From Pseudomonas denitrificans (nom. rej.) (GTDB lineage: Bacteria; Pseudomonadota; Gammaproteobacteria; Pseudomonadales; Pseudomonadaceae), in the NCBI RefSeq assembly GCF_008807415.1, contig NZ_CP043626.1, positions 62,001 to 126,000 of the forward strand: a stretch of 64,000 nt of DNA. Direction: 5' to 3'. The position numbers were made by a program, and so were the translations under genes. Positions 31,344 to 41,475 of the stretch are shown piece after piece. The notes below the pieces were generated by a model that saw only the letters and a program-made list of their open reading frames with translations, did not search any database and was not told where the DNA came from. Within the stretch, counting starts at the first letter, position 1; every line of letters starts with the position of its first letter.

Positions 31344-31383
31344 TATAAGCCCGCACTCCGGGCACCTGATGAGGAAAGAACCG

Positions 31384-31776
31384 ATGAGACTGCTGCACAC
31401 CATGCTGCGCGTCGGCGACATGGACAAATCCATCGCCTTCTACACCGAAGTCCTGGGCATGACCCTGCTGCGTCGCAAGGATTATCCGGACGGCCAGTTC
31501 ACCCTGGCATTCGTGGGCTACGGCAACGAAGACGACAACAGCGTCATCGAGCTGACCTACAACTGGGGCGTGGACCAGTACGAGCTGGGCACCGGCTACG
31601 GCCACATCGCCCTGGAAGTGGCGGACGTCTACAAGGCCTGCGAGGACATCCGCTCCCGTGGCGGCAAGATCACCCGCGAGCCGGGCCCGATGAAGCACGG
31701 CACCAGCATCCTGGCCTTCGTCGAAGACCCGGACGGCTACAAGATCGAGCTGCTGAGCCCGCAGCGCAAGGACTGA
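31384..31776 (+). CDS. gloA: Lactoylglutathione lyase (glyoxalase I)
   Basis: Enzyme of 130 residues that converts the methylglyoxal-glutathione hemithioacetal to lactoylglutathione. All four metal ligands are present: His5 (RLLHTML), Glu56 (SVIELTYN), His74 (GYGHIALEV) and Glu122 (KIELLSP). The short form without insertions fits the nickel-dependent type. GAGGAAAG upstream supports the start. Confidence 0.95.
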   Translation: MRLLHTMLRVGDMDKSIAFYTEVLGMTLLRRKDYPDGQFTLAFVGYGNEDDNSVIELTYNWGVDQYELGTGYGHIALEVADVYKACEDIRSRGGKITREPGPMKHGTSILAFVEDPDGYKIELLSPQRKD

Positions 31777-31795
31777 TCGCGAAGCGTCCTTGAAG

Positions 31796-31823
31796 AAACC
31801 CCGCCAATCCGGCGGGGTTTTTC
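31796..31823 (+). terminator. Rho-independent terminator after gloA
   Basis: AAACCCCGCC / GGCGGGGTTT stem with an AATCC loop, then TTC and further T-rich bases, 20 bp after the gloA stop. Confidence 0.85.
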
Positions 31824-32063
31824 TTTTGCGGTGCGTCATCAGAAAGTCATCGCAGCGTTCATACTCAAGGGGCATCGACGTCGGACGCGTCGATTGCGGA
31901 AGCAGTTTCCGCCATTCGCTTGTCACAGTCAGAAGGAGCGCGCTGCGGGCCGGAGAATCCCCGCCGCGACGCCCCCGGCAATGACGGCCGAATGGACGGC
32001 CGCATCGATTTATCGGAAAGCCGCGCGCTCAGGTGCCCGGCTTCCATCGTCAAGGAATACAGC

Positions 32064-33455
32064 ATGTCCCCAAGACCGGTAAACAATGCCTCGGTCAGCC
32101 CCAAGGGCAGCCTCGAAACCCTCTCCCAACGTGAAGTCCACCAGCTCAGCGAAGCGGGCTCGGGCAGTACCTACAAGCTCTTCCGCCAGTGTGCCCTGGC
32201 CATCCTCAACACCGGCACACAGATCGACAACGCCAAGCACATCCTCGACGCCTACCGTGACTTCGAACTGGAAATCCACCAGCAGGACCGCGGCGTGCGC
32301 CTGGAGCTGTTCAACGCGCCGGCCGACGCCTTCGTCGACGGCGAGATGATCGCCAGCACCCGCGAGATGCTCTTCAGCGCCCTGCGCGACATCGTCTACA
32401 CCCAGAACGCCCTGAACAGCCGGCGCTTCGGCCTGGACAGCTCGGCCGGCATCACCGATTACGTCTTCCACCTTCTGCGCAACGCCCGTGCCCTGCACGC
32501 CGGCGTGGAGCCGAAGATCGTCGTGTGCTGGGGCGGCCACTCCATCAGCACCAACGAGTACAAGTACACCAAGAAGGTCGGCCACGAACTGGGCCTGCGC
32601 AGCCTCGACGTCTGCACCGGTTGCGGCCCGGGCGTGATGAAGGGCCCGATGAAGGGCGCCACCATCGGTCACGCCAAGCAGCGCATCACCGATGGCCGCT
32701 ACCTGGGCCTGACCGAGCCGGGAATCATCGCTGCCGAGGCGCCGAACCCGATCGTCAACGAACTGGTGATCCTGCCGGACATCGAGAAGCGCCTCGAAGC
32801 CTTCGTCCGTGTCGGTCACGGCATCATCGTGTTCCCCGGCGGGGTCGGCACGGCGGAGGAGTTCCTCTACCTGCTGGGTATCCTCATGCACCCGGAAAAC
32901 CAGGACATGCCGTTCCCCCTGGTGCTCACCGGCCCGCGCAGCGCGGCGGCCTACATCGAACAGCTGCATGCCTTCGTCGGTGCGACGCTGGGCGAGGCGG
33001 CGCAGAAGCGCTACCGCATCATCATCGACGACCCGGCGGAAGTGGCGCGGGAAATGAGCACCGGCCTGAAGCGGGTCAAGCAGTTCCGCCGCGAGCGCAA
33101 CGACGCCTACCACTTCAACTGGCTGCTGAAGATCGACGAGGGGTTCCAGCGCCCGTTCGAGCCGACCCACGAGAACATGGCCGGCCTGGATCTGGGTCGC
33201 GACGTGCCGCCACACGAACTGGCGGCGAACCTGCGCCGGGCGTTCTCCGGCATCGTCGCGGGCAACGTGAAGGACCGCGGCATCCGCATGATCGAAGAGT
33301 TCGGCCCGTACGAAATCCACGGCGACGCGGCCATCATGGAACCGCTGGATGCTCTGCTGCAGGCCTTCGTCGAACAGCACCGCATGAAGTTGCCGGGCGG
33401 CGCGGCGTACGAGCCGTGCTACCGGGTGGTGCAGCGCGCTGGTGTAGCGGTGTGA
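32064..33455 (+). CDS. ppnN: Nucleotide 5'-monophosphate nucleosidase PpnN (YgdH-like)
   Basis: Protein of 463 residues of the LOG/YgdH family. PpnN cleaves purine or pyrimidine monophosphates to base and ribose-5-phosphate and is activated by (p)ppGpp in E. coli. The central Rossmann domain carries CTGCGPGVMKGPMKGA and the LOG signature FPGGVGTAEEFLYL near residues 257-270. N- and C-terminal extensions typical of PpnN are present. The ATG at 32064 (MSPRPVNNASVS) is favoured over one at 31920. Confidence 0.9.
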   Translation: MSPRPVNNASVSPKGSLETLSQREVHQLSEAGSGSTYKLFRQCALAILNTGTQIDNAKHILDAYRDFELEIHQQDRGVRLELFNAPADAFVDGEMIASTREMLFSALRDIVYTQNALNSRRFGLDSSAGITDYVFHLLRNARALHAGVEPKIVVCWGGHSISTNEYKYTKKVGHELGLRSLDVCTGCGPGVMKGPMKGATIGHAKQRITDGRYLGLTEPGIIAAEAPNPIVNELVILPDIEKRLEAFVRVGHGIIVFPGGVGTAEEFLYLLGILMHPENQDMPFPLVLTGPRSAAAYIEQLHAFVGATLGEAAQKRYRIIIDDPAEVAREMSTGLKRVKQFRRERNDAYHFNWLLKIDEGFQRPFEPTHENMAGLDLGRDVPPHELAANLRRAFSGIVAGNVKDRGIRMIEEFGPYEIHGDAAIMEPLDALLQAFVEQHRMKLPGGAAYEPCYRVVQRAGVAV

Positions 33456-33458
33456 GCC

Positions 33459-33507
33459 TGTAGGAGCGCGCCATGCCCGCGATCGCGCGCATGGCGCGCT
33501 CCCACAA
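33459..33507. repeat. REP-like palindrome
   Basis: An intergenic palindrome with outer arms TGTAGGAGCGCGCCATG and CATGGCGCGCTCCCACA, typical of Pseudomonas REP sequences (TGTAGGAGCG ... CGCTCCCACA). It lies just after the ppnN stop and before its terminator. Confidence 0.75.
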
Positions 33508-33520
33508 GGAGCAGAAAACA

Positions 33521-33549
33521 AAAAGCCCCGCCAGGATGCGGGGCTTTTT
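33521..33549. terminator. Terminator after ppnN
   Basis: AAAAGCCCCGC / GCGGGGCTTTT stem with a 6-base loop; T-rich after it on the plus strand and A-rich before it, so it may serve both ppnN and the minus-strand small gene. Confidence 0.82.
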
Positions 33550-33577
33550 CATGCAGGTACTTCGCTTAGGAGAAGGC

Positions 33578-33760
33578 TTACAGATCGAAATCGTAGTCGG
33601 ACAGCTGGCGCTGCAGGCGACGCTCTTCCAGGTAGTTGTCGATGATGCGGCGCTTGGTCAGGTTGGTCTTGGCGACCTCTGCCGATGCTTCGGCGCCGTC
33701 ATCGCTGTCGTCTGTGCTGACATCGTCCTCGAGTTCGAGGTCTTCTTTGTCGTTTGCCAT
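33578..33760 (-). CDS. Small acidic protein, PA3496 family
   Basis: Protein of 60 residues with a very acidic N-terminal half (MANDKEDLELEDDVSTDDSD) and a basic helical C-terminal half (KRRIIDNYLEERRLQRQL). It matches the small protein next to nth in P. aeruginosa that databases name PA3496-family putative envelope integrity protein. The ATG at 33760 has GGAG eight bases upstream; a GTG at 33769 is less likely. Function is not established. Confidence 0.8.
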   Translation of the reverse strand: MANDKEDLELEDDVSTDDSDDGAEASAEVAKTNLTKRRIIDNYLEERRLQRQLSDYDFDL

Positions 33761-33867
33761 TCGGTGCACTCCACAACACGGGGTGTGTTGGCGCCCCTTA
33801 TATCGACAAAGGCGTAAGCGGTAAAAAAGATTTTTTCAATCAGCCTGAAGGAATTTTCCCATAACGC

Positions 33868-34506
33868 TCAATCGTCCGACGTCTTGTGCTTGAACTCGCA
33901 CAGGTCCTCGATTCGGCAGCTGCCGCACTGCGGCTTGCGCGCCTTGCAGACGTAGCGCCCATGCAGGATCAGCCAGTGGTGCGCATCCAGCAGGTATTCC
34001 TTGGGCACGAACTTGAGCAGCTTGCGCTCCACTTCCAGCACATTGCGCCCCGGCGCGATGTTGGTGCGGTTGGAGACGCGGAAGATATGGGTGTCCACTG
34101 CCATCGCCGGCTGTCGGAAAGCCGTGTTGAGCACCACGTTGGCGGTCTTGCGGCCCACGCCCGGCAGGGCTTCCAGGTCTTCGCGGTTCTCCGGAACCTG
34201 GCCGCCGTGCTTCTCGATGAGGATGCGGCAGGTCTCGATGGTGTTCTTCGCCTTGCTGTTGTAAAGGCCGATGGTCTTGATGTACTCCGACAGGCCTTCC
34301 ACGCCCAGGGCGTAGATCGCCTCCGGGGTGTTGGCCACCGGGTAGAGCTTGGCGGTGGCCTTGTTCACCCCGACGTCGGTGGCCTGGGCGGAGAGCAGCA
34401 CCGCGATCAGCAGCTCGAAGGGCGTGCTGTAGGCCAGCTCGGTTTCGGGGTTGGGATTGTCTTCCTTGAGTCGGCGGAAAATCTCCGCGCGTTTGGCGGC
34501 ATTCAT
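33868..34506 (-). CDS. nth: Endonuclease III
   Basis: Base-excision repair DNA glycosylase/AP lyase of 212 residues acting on oxidised pyrimidines. Catalytic Lys120 in the helix-hairpin-helix LPGVGRKTANV and Asp138 (VDTHIFR) keep the E. coli numbering. The [4Fe-4S] cluster ligands are Cys187, Cys194, Cys197 and Cys203. It is last in the rnf operon, overlapping the rnfE stop by ATGA. Confidence 0.96.
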   Translation of the reverse strand: MNAAKRAEIFRRLKEDNPNPETELAYSTPFELLIAVLLSAQATDVGVNKATAKLYPVANTPEAIYALGVEGLSEYIKTIGLYNSKAKNTIETCRILIEKHGGQVPENREDLEALPGVGRKTANVVLNTAFRQPAMAVDTHIFRVSNRTNIAPGRNVLEVERKLLKFVPKEYLLDAHHWLILHGRYVCKARKPQCGSCRIEDLCEFKHKTSDD

Positions 34507-35216
34507 TCGATCACTCCGGTCACGCGGACGCGTTGGCGCTCGGTCGCGGGTACGTCGCCCGCCTGCGCCTTGGCGCGGTCCGCCAGGCTTTCATCAATAC
34601 GGTTCTTCAGGGCAATCAGCAGGCCCAGCACCAGGAAGGCACCGGGCGGCAGCACGGCCAGCAACAGGCCCTGGTAGCCGGGAATCTGCAGTTTCCAGCT
34701 GGCGGCGCCGGGGCCGAACAGCAAGTCCATGCCGGCCAGCAGCGTGCCATGGCCGAGCAGTTCGCGCAGCGTGCCGATGGCCAGCAGGACCAGGGCGAAG
34801 CCCAGCCCCATCATCAGTGCGTCGAAGGCCGAGCGCGCCACGCTGTTGTTCGCGGCGAAGGATTGCGCGCGGCCGAGGATCACGCAGTTGGTGGTGATCA
34901 GCGGCACGAAGATGCCCAGCACTTCATACAGCTCGTACCGCCACGCCTGCATCAGTAGTTCGACGCAGGTGGTGAGGGTGGCGATGACCAGCAGGAAGGC
35001 CGGCAGGCGCACGGCCTCGCTCAGCGTGCCACGGATCAGCGCTACGGCGACGCTGGAGCAGATCAGCACGAAGATCGTCGCCAGCCCCAGGCCGAGGGCG
35101 TTGACCATGGAGCTGCTGGTGCCTAGCAGCGGGCACAGGCCGAGCAACTGCACAAGGCCGGGGTTGTTCTTCCACAGGCCCTGCAGGGCGATTTCGCGGT
35201 AGCCGGGATTACTCAT
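34503..35216 (-). CDS. rnfE: Rnf complex subunit RnfE
   Basis: Integral membrane subunit of 237 residues with about six helices, part of the ion-translocating ferredoxin:NAD+ oxidoreductase-type Rnf complex. The segments [19 protein letters not shown] and [14 protein letters not shown] are shared with RnfA, including the conserved Cys residues of the half-helices. The start at 35216 overlaps the end of rnfG by 8 bp. A charged C-terminal tail of about 25 residues extends past the last helix. Confidence 0.94.
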   Translation of the reverse strand: MSNPGYREIALQGLWKNNPGLVQLLGLCPLLGTSSSMVNALGLGLATIFVLICSSVAVALIRGTLSEAVRLPAFLLVIATLTTCVELLMQAWRYELYEVLGIFVPLITTNCVILGRAQSFAANNSVARSAFDALMMGLGFALVLLAIGTLRELLGHGTLLAGMDLLFGPGAASWKLQIPGYQGLLLAVLPPGAFLVLGLLIALKNRIDESLADRAKAQAGDVPATERQRVRVTGVIE

Positions 35217-35844
35217 GCTTGTCTCCCGAGGTCGCAGGGGCCAGCAGCTCGGACTTGTGCGCGTCGAAGTACTGCAGCGCCAGGTGCGTGGCCTTGACCA
35301 CCGCACGCGGGGTGACGGTGGCGCCGGCGAACTGGTCGAACTGGCCGCCGTCCTTCTTCACTTTCCAGCCGGCCTCGGCCGGGTCGCTCAGGGAACGGCC
35401 GTCGAAGCCGTGCAGCCAGTCGCTCTTGCCCAGTTCGATGCGGTCGCCCTGGCCGGGCGTCTCGTGATGCGCCACGACCCGCACGCCGAGCAGACGGCCT
35501 TGTGCGGTCACTCCCACCAGCAGCTGGATCGAGCCGCCATAGCCATCTCGCGCCACGGGCTGGAGCACGACCGCCGTGGTCTGCCCCTGGAGTCGGGCGA
35601 GGTAGGCGGGCGCCGGCTCGTCGCGGCCCAGCAGCTTGGGATCGAAGGCGCTGACTTCGGTCTCCAGTGGATGGTTGTCGTAGCTGCCCCTGGGCAGCAG
35701 CTCCAGCAGGGTGCGGCCACGCGCCTCGCGCTGGGCGGTGTCGATGCGCTGGGCGGTGAGCTGGTGGACGGTCGCTACCACGCTGGCGGCAAGCACCGCG
35801 AGCAGGCCCAGCGGCAGGACGTTCTTCAGCAGGGTGCGGTTCAT
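35209..35844 (-). CDS. rnfG: Rnf complex subunit RnfG
   Basis: Subunit of 211 residues with one N-terminal membrane anchor and a periplasmic FMN-binding domain. The covalent flavinylation motif is recognisable as [11 protein letters not shown] near residues 174-184; FMN would attach to the second Thr by a phosphoester bond. The first residue is Ala instead of the common Ser, which the motif tolerates. ATGA overlap with rnfD. Confidence 0.92.
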   Translation of the reverse strand: MNRTLLKNVLPLGLLAVLAASVVATVHQLTAQRIDTAQREARGRTLLELLPRGSYDNHPLETEVSAFDPKLLGRDEPAPAYLARLQGQTTAVVLQPVARDGYGGSIQLLVGVTAQGRLLGVRVVAHHETPGQGDRIELGKSDWLHGFDGRSLSDPAEAGWKVKKDGGQFDQFAGATVTPRAVVKATHLALQYFDAHKSELLAPATSGDKHE

Positions 35845-36881
35845 CGCTCACCCGCCTTGAAGCCGCGTTCGGGCTTCTTGTGTCCGTAAGTGCGTGGCCG
35901 GGTGAAGTAGTCGAGGGTCGGCGCGGCGAGGTTCATCAGCAGCACGGCGAAGGCCAGGCCGTCGGGGTAGCCGCCCCAGGCGCGGATCACGTAGGTGAGC
36001 ACGCCGACACCAATGCCGAACAGCAGCCGGCCGCGGTTGCTGGTGGCGCCGGAGACCGGGTCGGTGACGATGAAAAAGGCGCCGAGCATGGTTGCGCCGC
36101 TGAACAGGTGCAGCAGCGGCGAACCGTGGGAGTCGGAGCCGGAGCCGTTCCAGAACAGCAGGCTCATGACGAACAGGCCGCCGAGCATGCCCACCGGCGC
36201 GTGCCAGGTGAACAGCTTGCGCCAGAGCAGGAACAGCCCGCCGGCCAGGAAGGCCAGGTTGACCAGCTCCCCGCCGCGCCCGCCGACGCTGCCGAAAGCG
36301 GGGGACTGCGCCAGCAGCTCCTCCATGGTCAGGCTGTGGTTGTTGCGCACCACGTCCAGCGCGGTGGCGCCGACCCAGGCGTCCGGCCCCTGGCTTGCGA
36401 AGCCGAATATCTGCCGCAGGCCCTCGACGAAGCCGAGCGCGCTGTCCGGCGCCGGCCACTGGCTCATCTGCTGCGGAAAGGACACCAGCACCACCGCGTA
36501 GCCGACCATCGCCGGGTTGAACGGGTTCTGCCCGAGGCCGCCGTACAGGTGTTTGCCGAAGATCAGCGCGAACACCGTGGCGACCGCGCTCAGCCACCAG
36601 GGCGAGTAGGGCGGCAGGGCGAGGGCGAGCAGCACCGCGGTGACCAGCGCGCTACCGTCCTTGAGGAAGAAGGTCACCGGGCGGTTGCGCAACTTGAGCA
36701 TCAGCGCCTCGGTGGAGAGGGCGAGCAGGCTGCACCAGAGCAGATTGAACAGGGTGCCGACGCCGTACAGGCCGATCAGCACCAGCGCACCCGGCGCGCA
36801 GGCGGCCAGCAGCGTCAGCATGACTCGCTGCGTGCGGTTGGCGCGTGTGGCGTGGGGCGAGCTGATGCGTGGCAGCTTCAT
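35841..36881 (-). CDS. rnfD: Rnf complex subunit RnfD
   Basis: Integral membrane subunit of 346 residues with about ten helices and a covalently bound FMN at the Thr of DPVSGATSN (near residue 275). [21 protein letters not shown] is a strong family signature. The ATG at 36881 overlaps the rnfC stop as TGATG; the preceding TTG is a less likely start. Confidence 0.94.
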   Translation of the reverse strand: MKLPRISSPHATRANRTQRVMLTLLAACAPGALVLIGLYGVGTLFNLLWCSLLALSTEALMLKLRNRPVTFFLKDGSALVTAVLLALALPPYSPWWLSAVATVFALIFGKHLYGGLGQNPFNPAMVGYAVVLVSFPQQMSQWPAPDSALGFVEGLRQIFGFASQGPDAWVGATALDVVRNNHSLTMEELLAQSPAFGSVGGRGGELVNLAFLAGGLFLLWRKLFTWHAPVGMLGGLFVMSLLFWNGSGSDSHGSPLLHLFSGATMLGAFFIVTDPVSGATSNRGRLLFGIGVGVLTYVIRAWGGYPDGLAFAVLLMNLAAPTLDYFTRPRTYGHKKPERGFKAGER

Positions 36882-39202
36882 CAAGGCGCCTCACCGCTGG
36901 CATCGGCGACTGCGCGTTCCGCCGCTTTCAGGCGCTCACGGGCAGTGGCCAGTGCCGAGTCGCCAGCACCTTCGCGTTCGAGCTTCTTCAGGTCGGCGCG
37001 GGCGTAGGCCAGTTCGGTTTTGGCGGCGCGCAGGGCGTCGGTGATCGGACGTTTGTCGGTGCGCACCAGGTCCGGCGGCGCCTTGCCGCTGGCGTCTTCG
37101 GCAGCGTGCAGGGCAGCTTCCGCGGCGGCGAGCGTCTGGCGGATCGCGTCCAGCGCCTCGGCGGACACGCCTTCGCGTTCAGCCGCACGCAGGGCGTCGC
37201 GCTGGGCGATATAGGCCAGCTTGGCCTGGCGCAGGGCGAGTACGCCGTCGACGGGCTGCCCGGTTTTCGGTTCGGTTGGCATGGCGGTCCCCTGCAGTTC
37301 GTTGAGTTGGCGCTCGATACGTTCGACGTCCCCGCGCAAGGAGGCGAGGGTGGCGCGCTGCTCGTCGCTGGGCGATTCGCCGAAGGCCTTCTCGGACTTC
37401 TTCAGCTGGGCGCGGGCCATGGCGGCGTCGATCTTCGCTTTCTTCAGTGCCGCTTCGTCCGAGACGGGGGCGGCAGTGGGCGTTGGCTCCGCGCTGGCGC
37501 TTTGCGTTTCGGCAGCCGCCAGTGCGGCTTTCGCCTCGGCGGCGGCGACACGCAGCTCGGCAACCTGAGTGCGCAACTGCTCGGTGTCATGGCTGGCCAG
37601 TTGCTTCTCGGCCTTGTTCAGCGCGACCTGGGCCATGCTGGCGTCGATCTTCAGGCGCTTGAGCTGGTCAGGCGCATTGCCCACGGCCTTTTCGGCCTTC
37701 ACCCGCTCGATCACCGATTGCGCGGCCGGTACGCTGGGCGTCTCGATTTCGGCTGGGTCTTCCTGCGCGCGTGACGCACGTTCCTGGCGGGCCAGGCGGT
37801 CGGCAGCGCGCTGTTCTTCCTCACGGCGCAGGCGCTCCTGGCGCTGCTCGAAGCGCAGGCGCGACTGCTCGGCCTTCAGCTGGCGCTGTTCCAGTTCGCG
37901 GATCTCGCCCTTGGCGGCGCGGTAGTACTGCACCAGCGGAATGCTCGACGGGCAGACGTAGGCGCAGGCGCCGCACTCGATGCAGTCGAACAGGTTGTGC
38001 TCCATCAACTGGTCATGGTCTTCGGCAAAGAAGTACAGCTGCTGCGGCAGCAGGCTGGCGGGGCAGACCTGTGCGCAGTCGCCGCAGCGGATACAGGGCA
38101 TGGCCTGTGCCGGTGCCGGCAGCTCTTCGCGGGTGGCGGCCAGCAGGCAGTTGGCGGTCTTGATCAGCGGCACGTCCAGCGACGGCAGGCTGTCGCCCAT
38201 CAGCGGGCCGCCGAGTAGCAGGCGGTCGAGCTTCGCGCTGTCGAGGCCGGCGAACGCCAGCAGCTCGCCCACGGGCGTGCCGAGCAGCGCTTCAACGTTG
38301 CACGGGCGCGCGAGTGCGGCGCCGGTCAGGGTGGTGATGCGCGAGATCAGCGGCCGCCCGCGCAGCACGGCGTCGGCCACGGCGACGACGGTGCCGACGT
38401 TCACGCAGAGCATGCCGATATCCGCCGGCAGCCCGCCGGACGGCACCTCGCGGCCGGTCAGCACCTGGATCAACTGGCGCTCGCCGCCGGAGGGGTAGCG
38501 GGTCGGGACCGGTTGCAGGCGGATCGGCCGCTCACCAATGGTGGCCTGCAAAATGGCGATGGCCTCGGGCTTGTCATCCTCGATGCCGAGCAGCACCTGC
38601 TGTGGCTGGAGGATGTGCATCAGCACCTCGATGCCTTCGACCAGTTCGACGGCGCGCTCGCGCATCAGCAGGTCGTCGGCGCTGATGTAGGGCTCGCACT
38701 CGGCGCCGTTGATGATCAGCGTATGCAGGTCGTTCTGGGCGCGCGAGGCCAGCTTGGCGGCGGTGGGGAAGCCGGCGCCACCGAGGCCGGCGATGCCGGC
38801 CTGGCGGATGCGCTGCAAAAGCTCGACCGCAGAGACCGACGCATACTCGGGCTCGGGCGTGAGCTCGATCCACGCCTCCGCGCCGTCGCTCTCGATGACG
38901 ATGGCGCGCACTGAAAGGCCGGAGCTGTGCGGATAGGGCTGCTCACTGATTTCGACCACGGTGCCGGAGGTCGGCGCATGCAGCGCGGCGCTGATGGCGC
39001 TGCCAGCTTCGGCGATCAGTTGGCCCTTGAGCACCTGCTGGCCGACTTCGACGCAGGGCACGGCGGGTTCGCCGATATGCTGCTGCAGCGGCAGCACCAG
39101 ACGACGCGGCAGCGGTGGCTGCTGGATCGGCGTGGTGATGGATTGCTGCTTGTTGGCCGGCAACTGCAGGCCACCGGGGAAGCTCCAGACCTGCGCGTTC
39201 AT
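36881..39202 (-). CDS. rnfC: Rnf complex subunit RnfC, long form
   Basis: Peripheral NADH/flavin-binding subunit of 773 residues. [12 protein letters not shown] (from residue 139) is the nucleotide-binding motif. Two [4Fe-4S] clusters use Cys370/373/376/380 and Cys407/410/413/417. The last 340 residues are an Ala/Lys/Glu-rich, low-complexity region with several repeats of the type [19 protein letters not shown], likely long helices or coiled coil, as in other gammaproteobacterial RnfC proteins. The start at 39202 overlaps the rnfB stop by ATGA. Confidence 0.94.
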   Translation of the reverse strand: MNAQVWSFPGGLQLPANKQQSITTPIQQPPLPRRLVLPLQQHIGEPAVPCVEVGQQVLKGQLIAEAGSAISAALHAPTSGTVVEISEQPYPHSSGLSVRAIVIESDGAEAWIELTPEPEYASVSAVELLQRIRQAGIAGLGGAGFPTAAKLASRAQNDLHTLIINGAECEPYISADDLLMRERAVELVEGIEVLMHILQPQQVLLGIEDDKPEAIAILQATIGERPIRLQPVPTRYPSGGERQLIQVLTGREVPSGGLPADIGMLCVNVGTVVAVADAVLRGRPLISRITTLTGAALARPCNVEALLGTPVGELLAFAGLDSAKLDRLLLGGPLMGDSLPSLDVPLIKTANCLLAATREELPAPAQAMPCIRCGDCAQVCPASLLPQQLYFFAEDHDQLMEHNLFDCIECGACAYVCPSSIPLVQYYRAAKGEIRELEQRQLKAEQSRLRFEQRQERLRREEEQRAADRLARQERASRAQEDPAEIETPSVPAAQSVIERVKAEKAVGNAPDQLKRLKIDASMAQVALNKAEKQLASHDTEQLRTQVAELRVAAAEAKAALAAAETQSASAEPTPTAAPVSDEAALKKAKIDAAMARAQLKKSEKAFGESPSDEQRATLASLRGDVERIERQLNELQGTAMPTEPKTGQPVDGVLALRQAKLAYIAQRDALRAAEREGVSAEALDAIRQTLAAAEAALHAAEDASGKAPPDLVRTDKRPITDALRAAKTELAYARADLKKLEREGAGDSALATARERLKAAERAVADASGEAP

Positions 39203-39753
39203 GCTGCCTGCTCCCGGTCGCTCTGGATCAGCCGGCCCTGCGGCAGCGGCCATCTCCAGTCGACGACGCGCAGCGGCAGGTCGCGCATCTCGATGCAGTC
39301 CACCGGGCAGGGTTCCAGGCACAGGTCGCAGCCGGTGCATTCGTCGACTATCACCGTGTGCATCAGCTTGGCCGCGCCGACGATGGCGTCCACCGGGCAG
39401 GCGCGGATGCACTTGGTACAGCCGATGCACTCGGCCTCGCGGATGTAGGCCACACGCAGCGGCGTCTCTTCGGCGGCGTCCAGCGGCAGGGGGGCGACGT
39501 CCAGCAACTCGGCGAGGGCGGCGATGGTCGCGGCGCCGCCGGGCGGGCACTTGTTGATCGCGTCACCCTCGGCGATGGCCTGGGCGTAGGGCTTGCAGCC
39601 GGCGTAGCCGCACTGGCCGCACTGGGTCTGCGGCAGCAGGTCATTGATCTGCCCGGCGATGGGCTCGCCTGCGACCTTCGCCCGCGCTGAGGCCAGGCGC
39701 AGCGCCACGGCGCCGCCGAGGCAAACCACGATGATCAGCAGCGCCGCGATCAT
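39199..39753 (-). CDS. rnfB: Rnf complex subunit RnfB
   Basis: Ferredoxin-like subunit of 184 residues anchored by one N-terminal helix ([18 protein letters not shown]). A [4Fe-4S] site uses Cys45, Cys48, Cys53 and Cys69 ([11 protein letters not shown]), followed by two ferredoxin clusters ([12 protein letters not shown] and [12 protein letters not shown]). It passes electrons between the soluble ferredoxin and the membrane flavins. Both ends overlap their neighbours by ATGA. Confidence 0.95.
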   Translation of the reverse strand: MIAALLIIVVCLGGAVALRLASARAKVAGEPIAGQINDLLPQTQCGQCGYAGCKPYAQAIAEGDAINKCPPGGAATIAALAELLDVAPLPLDAAEETPLRVAYIREAECIGCTKCIRACPVDAIVGAAKLMHTVIVDECTGCDLCLEPCPVDCIEMRDLPLRVVDWRWPLPQGRLIQSDREQAA

Positions 39754-40334
39754 GGCTTGAGCAACCCGCTGAAGCCCATGAACGCCAGGGACATCAGCCC
39801 GGCGGTGATCATGCCGATGGCCGCGCCCTTGAACGGCTTGGGCACGTCGGCGATGGCGATGCGCTCGCGCAGGGCGGCGAACAGCACCAGCACCAGGGTG
39901 AAGCCCAGCCCGGCACCGAAGCCCTGGAGGGTGGATTGCAGGAAGCCGAACTCGGCCTTGCGCGCATTCAGCAGCGCTACGCCCAGCACGATGCAGTTGG
40001 TGGTAATCAGCGGCAGGAAGATGCCCAGGGTTCGACCCAGCAGCGGGCTGGTTCTGTTCACCAGTAGCTCGGTGAACTGCACCACCACGGCGATCACCAG
40101 GATGAAGCCGATGGTGCGCAGGAATTCCAGGTCCAGCGGTTGCAGCACGTAGCGCTGCAGGATGTAGCTCAATGCCGAGGCGAGGGTGAGGACAAAGGTG
40201 GTCGCCAGGGCCAGCGCGAGCGCCGTCTCGATCTTGCGCGACACGCCCATGAACGGGCAGATGCCGAGGAACTGCACCAGCACGAAGTTGTTGACCAGGA
40301 TGGCGCTGACCAGGATCAGGGCGAGTTCGGTCAC
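39750..40334 (-). CDS. rnfA: Rnf complex subunit RnfA
   Basis: Integral membrane subunit of 194 residues with six helices, homologous to RnfE with inverted topology. [20 protein letters not shown] and [19 protein letters not shown] carry the conserved Cys residues thought to bind a [2Fe-2S] cluster in the membrane. It is first in the operon rnfABCDGE-nth; the 208-bp gap upstream (40335-40542) must hold the operon promoter, but I could not identify it. Confidence 0.95.
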   Translation of the reverse strand: MTELALILVSAILVNNFVLVQFLGICPFMGVSRKIETALALALATTFVLTLASALSYILQRYVLQPLDLEFLRTIGFILVIAVVVQFTELLVNRTSPLLGRTLGIFLPLITTNCIVLGVALLNARKAEFGFLQSTLQGFGAGLGFTLVLVLFAALRERIAIADVPKPFKGAAIGMITAGLMSLAFMGFSGLLKP

Positions 40335-40542
40335 GGCCGGGCACTCGCAGCCGGGCGCAAGGAAAGGCGGATCATGCTCGGAGACCGATGGTCAGCGGGT
40401 TGATGGCGGCGAGAGGACATGGCTCGAATACAAGGTGCGAAGTAGGCAATTGTACCTCCCCGAAATCAGTTGCGGTGCCAGGGGCGGCGGGAGGAATATC
40501 GGCGGCTGCCGAACCCGATCGGTTCCCCTCACGGAAGTCGCG

Positions 40543-41073
40543 ATGCGCAAACCCCTGTCTGGACGCTTCACCGCCCTTTGCCTGCTGTTCTCCAGTGCCC
40601 TGGCTTCGGCCGCGCCCTTCACCACGGCCGATCTGGTCGGCTGGCCGCGCATGAGCGTGGCCGACTTCGCTTGCCTGCTGGAGCAGCGCACTGGTCATGT
40701 CGACGCGCAGTTCAGCTGCGCCGCCAGCAAGAAGCTGAGCAACTGGGGCGACGCCTGCCACGACACCGATCTCAGCTACGCCGGCCCGCAGTTGGCCGAG
40801 GCGCAGGTGCGGGCGCTCGACCCGCGCATCGCGGCGGTGGACCTGGACTGGGAGTACGGCCGCCTGCAATCGGTCAACGTCACCTTCGACAGGATCATGA
40901 CGGCGGAGGAGGTGACCGACATCTTCCCGCAGGTGAACCTGGAAGACCCCACTTCACGGGACAACCTGAGCAACGCTTCGCTGCAGGACTGTGCGTCGGA
41001 TGCGTCGTGCCTCTACCTGGAAGGCTTCGAGCACCTGGGTGGCGGCGACGTGGACTGCGGAGACGCTCAGTAG
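40543..41073 (+). CDS. Periplasmic protein, possible T6SS lipase immunity (PA3488-like)
   Basis: Protein of 176 residues with a signal peptide (MRKPLSGRFTALCLLFSSAL, cleavage near ASA-AP). It has several Cys residues that may form disulfides (ACLLE, FSCAAS, GDACHD, LQDCASDASCLY). I recognise no catalytic motif. In PAO1, as I remember it, the gene divergent from rnfA is PA3488, a periplasmic immunity protein against the T6SS phospholipase PldA; position, size and export signal agree. No phospholipase D gene is adjacent here. The identification is inference from position and features. It is convergent with the DUF350 gene, overlapping by 7 bp. Confidence 0.6.
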   Translation: MRKPLSGRFTALCLLFSSALASAAPFTTADLVGWPRMSVADFACLLEQRTGHVDAQFSCAASKKLSNWGDACHDTDLSYAGPQLAEAQVRALDPRIAAVDLDWEYGRLQSVNVTFDRIMTAEEVTDIFPQVNLEDPTSRDNLSNASLQDCASDASCLYLEGFEHLGGGDVDCGDAQ

Positions 41074-41465
41074 GTCATGCAGGCGGCGTTGAGCAGCCCG
41101 ATGCACAGCGAGGCGCCGCCGAGGAATACGCCGTGGGCCAGGGTGTTGCTTTCGATGCCGCCCTTGAGCTCCGGCACCAGGCGCGACAGGCCGAGGAACA
41201 CCAGCACCTGCACCAGCATGGCGATCACGCCCCAGATCAGCATGTCGACCAGGCTGACGCTGTGGGCGATGGCGCTGGCCAGCGGCAGGGCAAAGCCCAG
41301 CAGGGTGCCGACCAGGGCCACGGCGGCGCTGATGTTGCCCTGGCGGATCAGCTGGATTTCCGCGTAGGGCGTCAGGCGGATGTAGAGGCTGGTAAACAGC
41401 CCGAACAGGCCGATGGCCGAGGCGAAGTAGGCGAGGAAGTTGGGCAGGGTCTGCAGCAGGTTCAT
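41067..41465 (-). CDS. DUF350 membrane protein (YjfL-like)
   Basis: Integral membrane protein of 132 residues with four predicted helices, matching DUF350. It begins 10 bp after the stop of the glutathionylspermidine-synthase-like gene on the same strand, so it is the last gene of a four-gene operon. DUF350 proteins repeatedly sit beside this ATP-grasp family and DUF1190, for example in the E. coli yjf operon, but their job is unknown. Confidence 0.85.
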   Translation of the reverse strand: MNLLQTLPNFLAYFASAIGLFGLFTSLYIRLTPYAEIQLIRQGNISAAVALVGTLLGFALPLASAIAHSVSLVDMLIWGVIAMLVQVLVFLGLSRLVPELKGGIESNTLAHGVFLGGASLCIGLLNAACMTY

Positions 41466-41475
41466 GGCGGATCCT

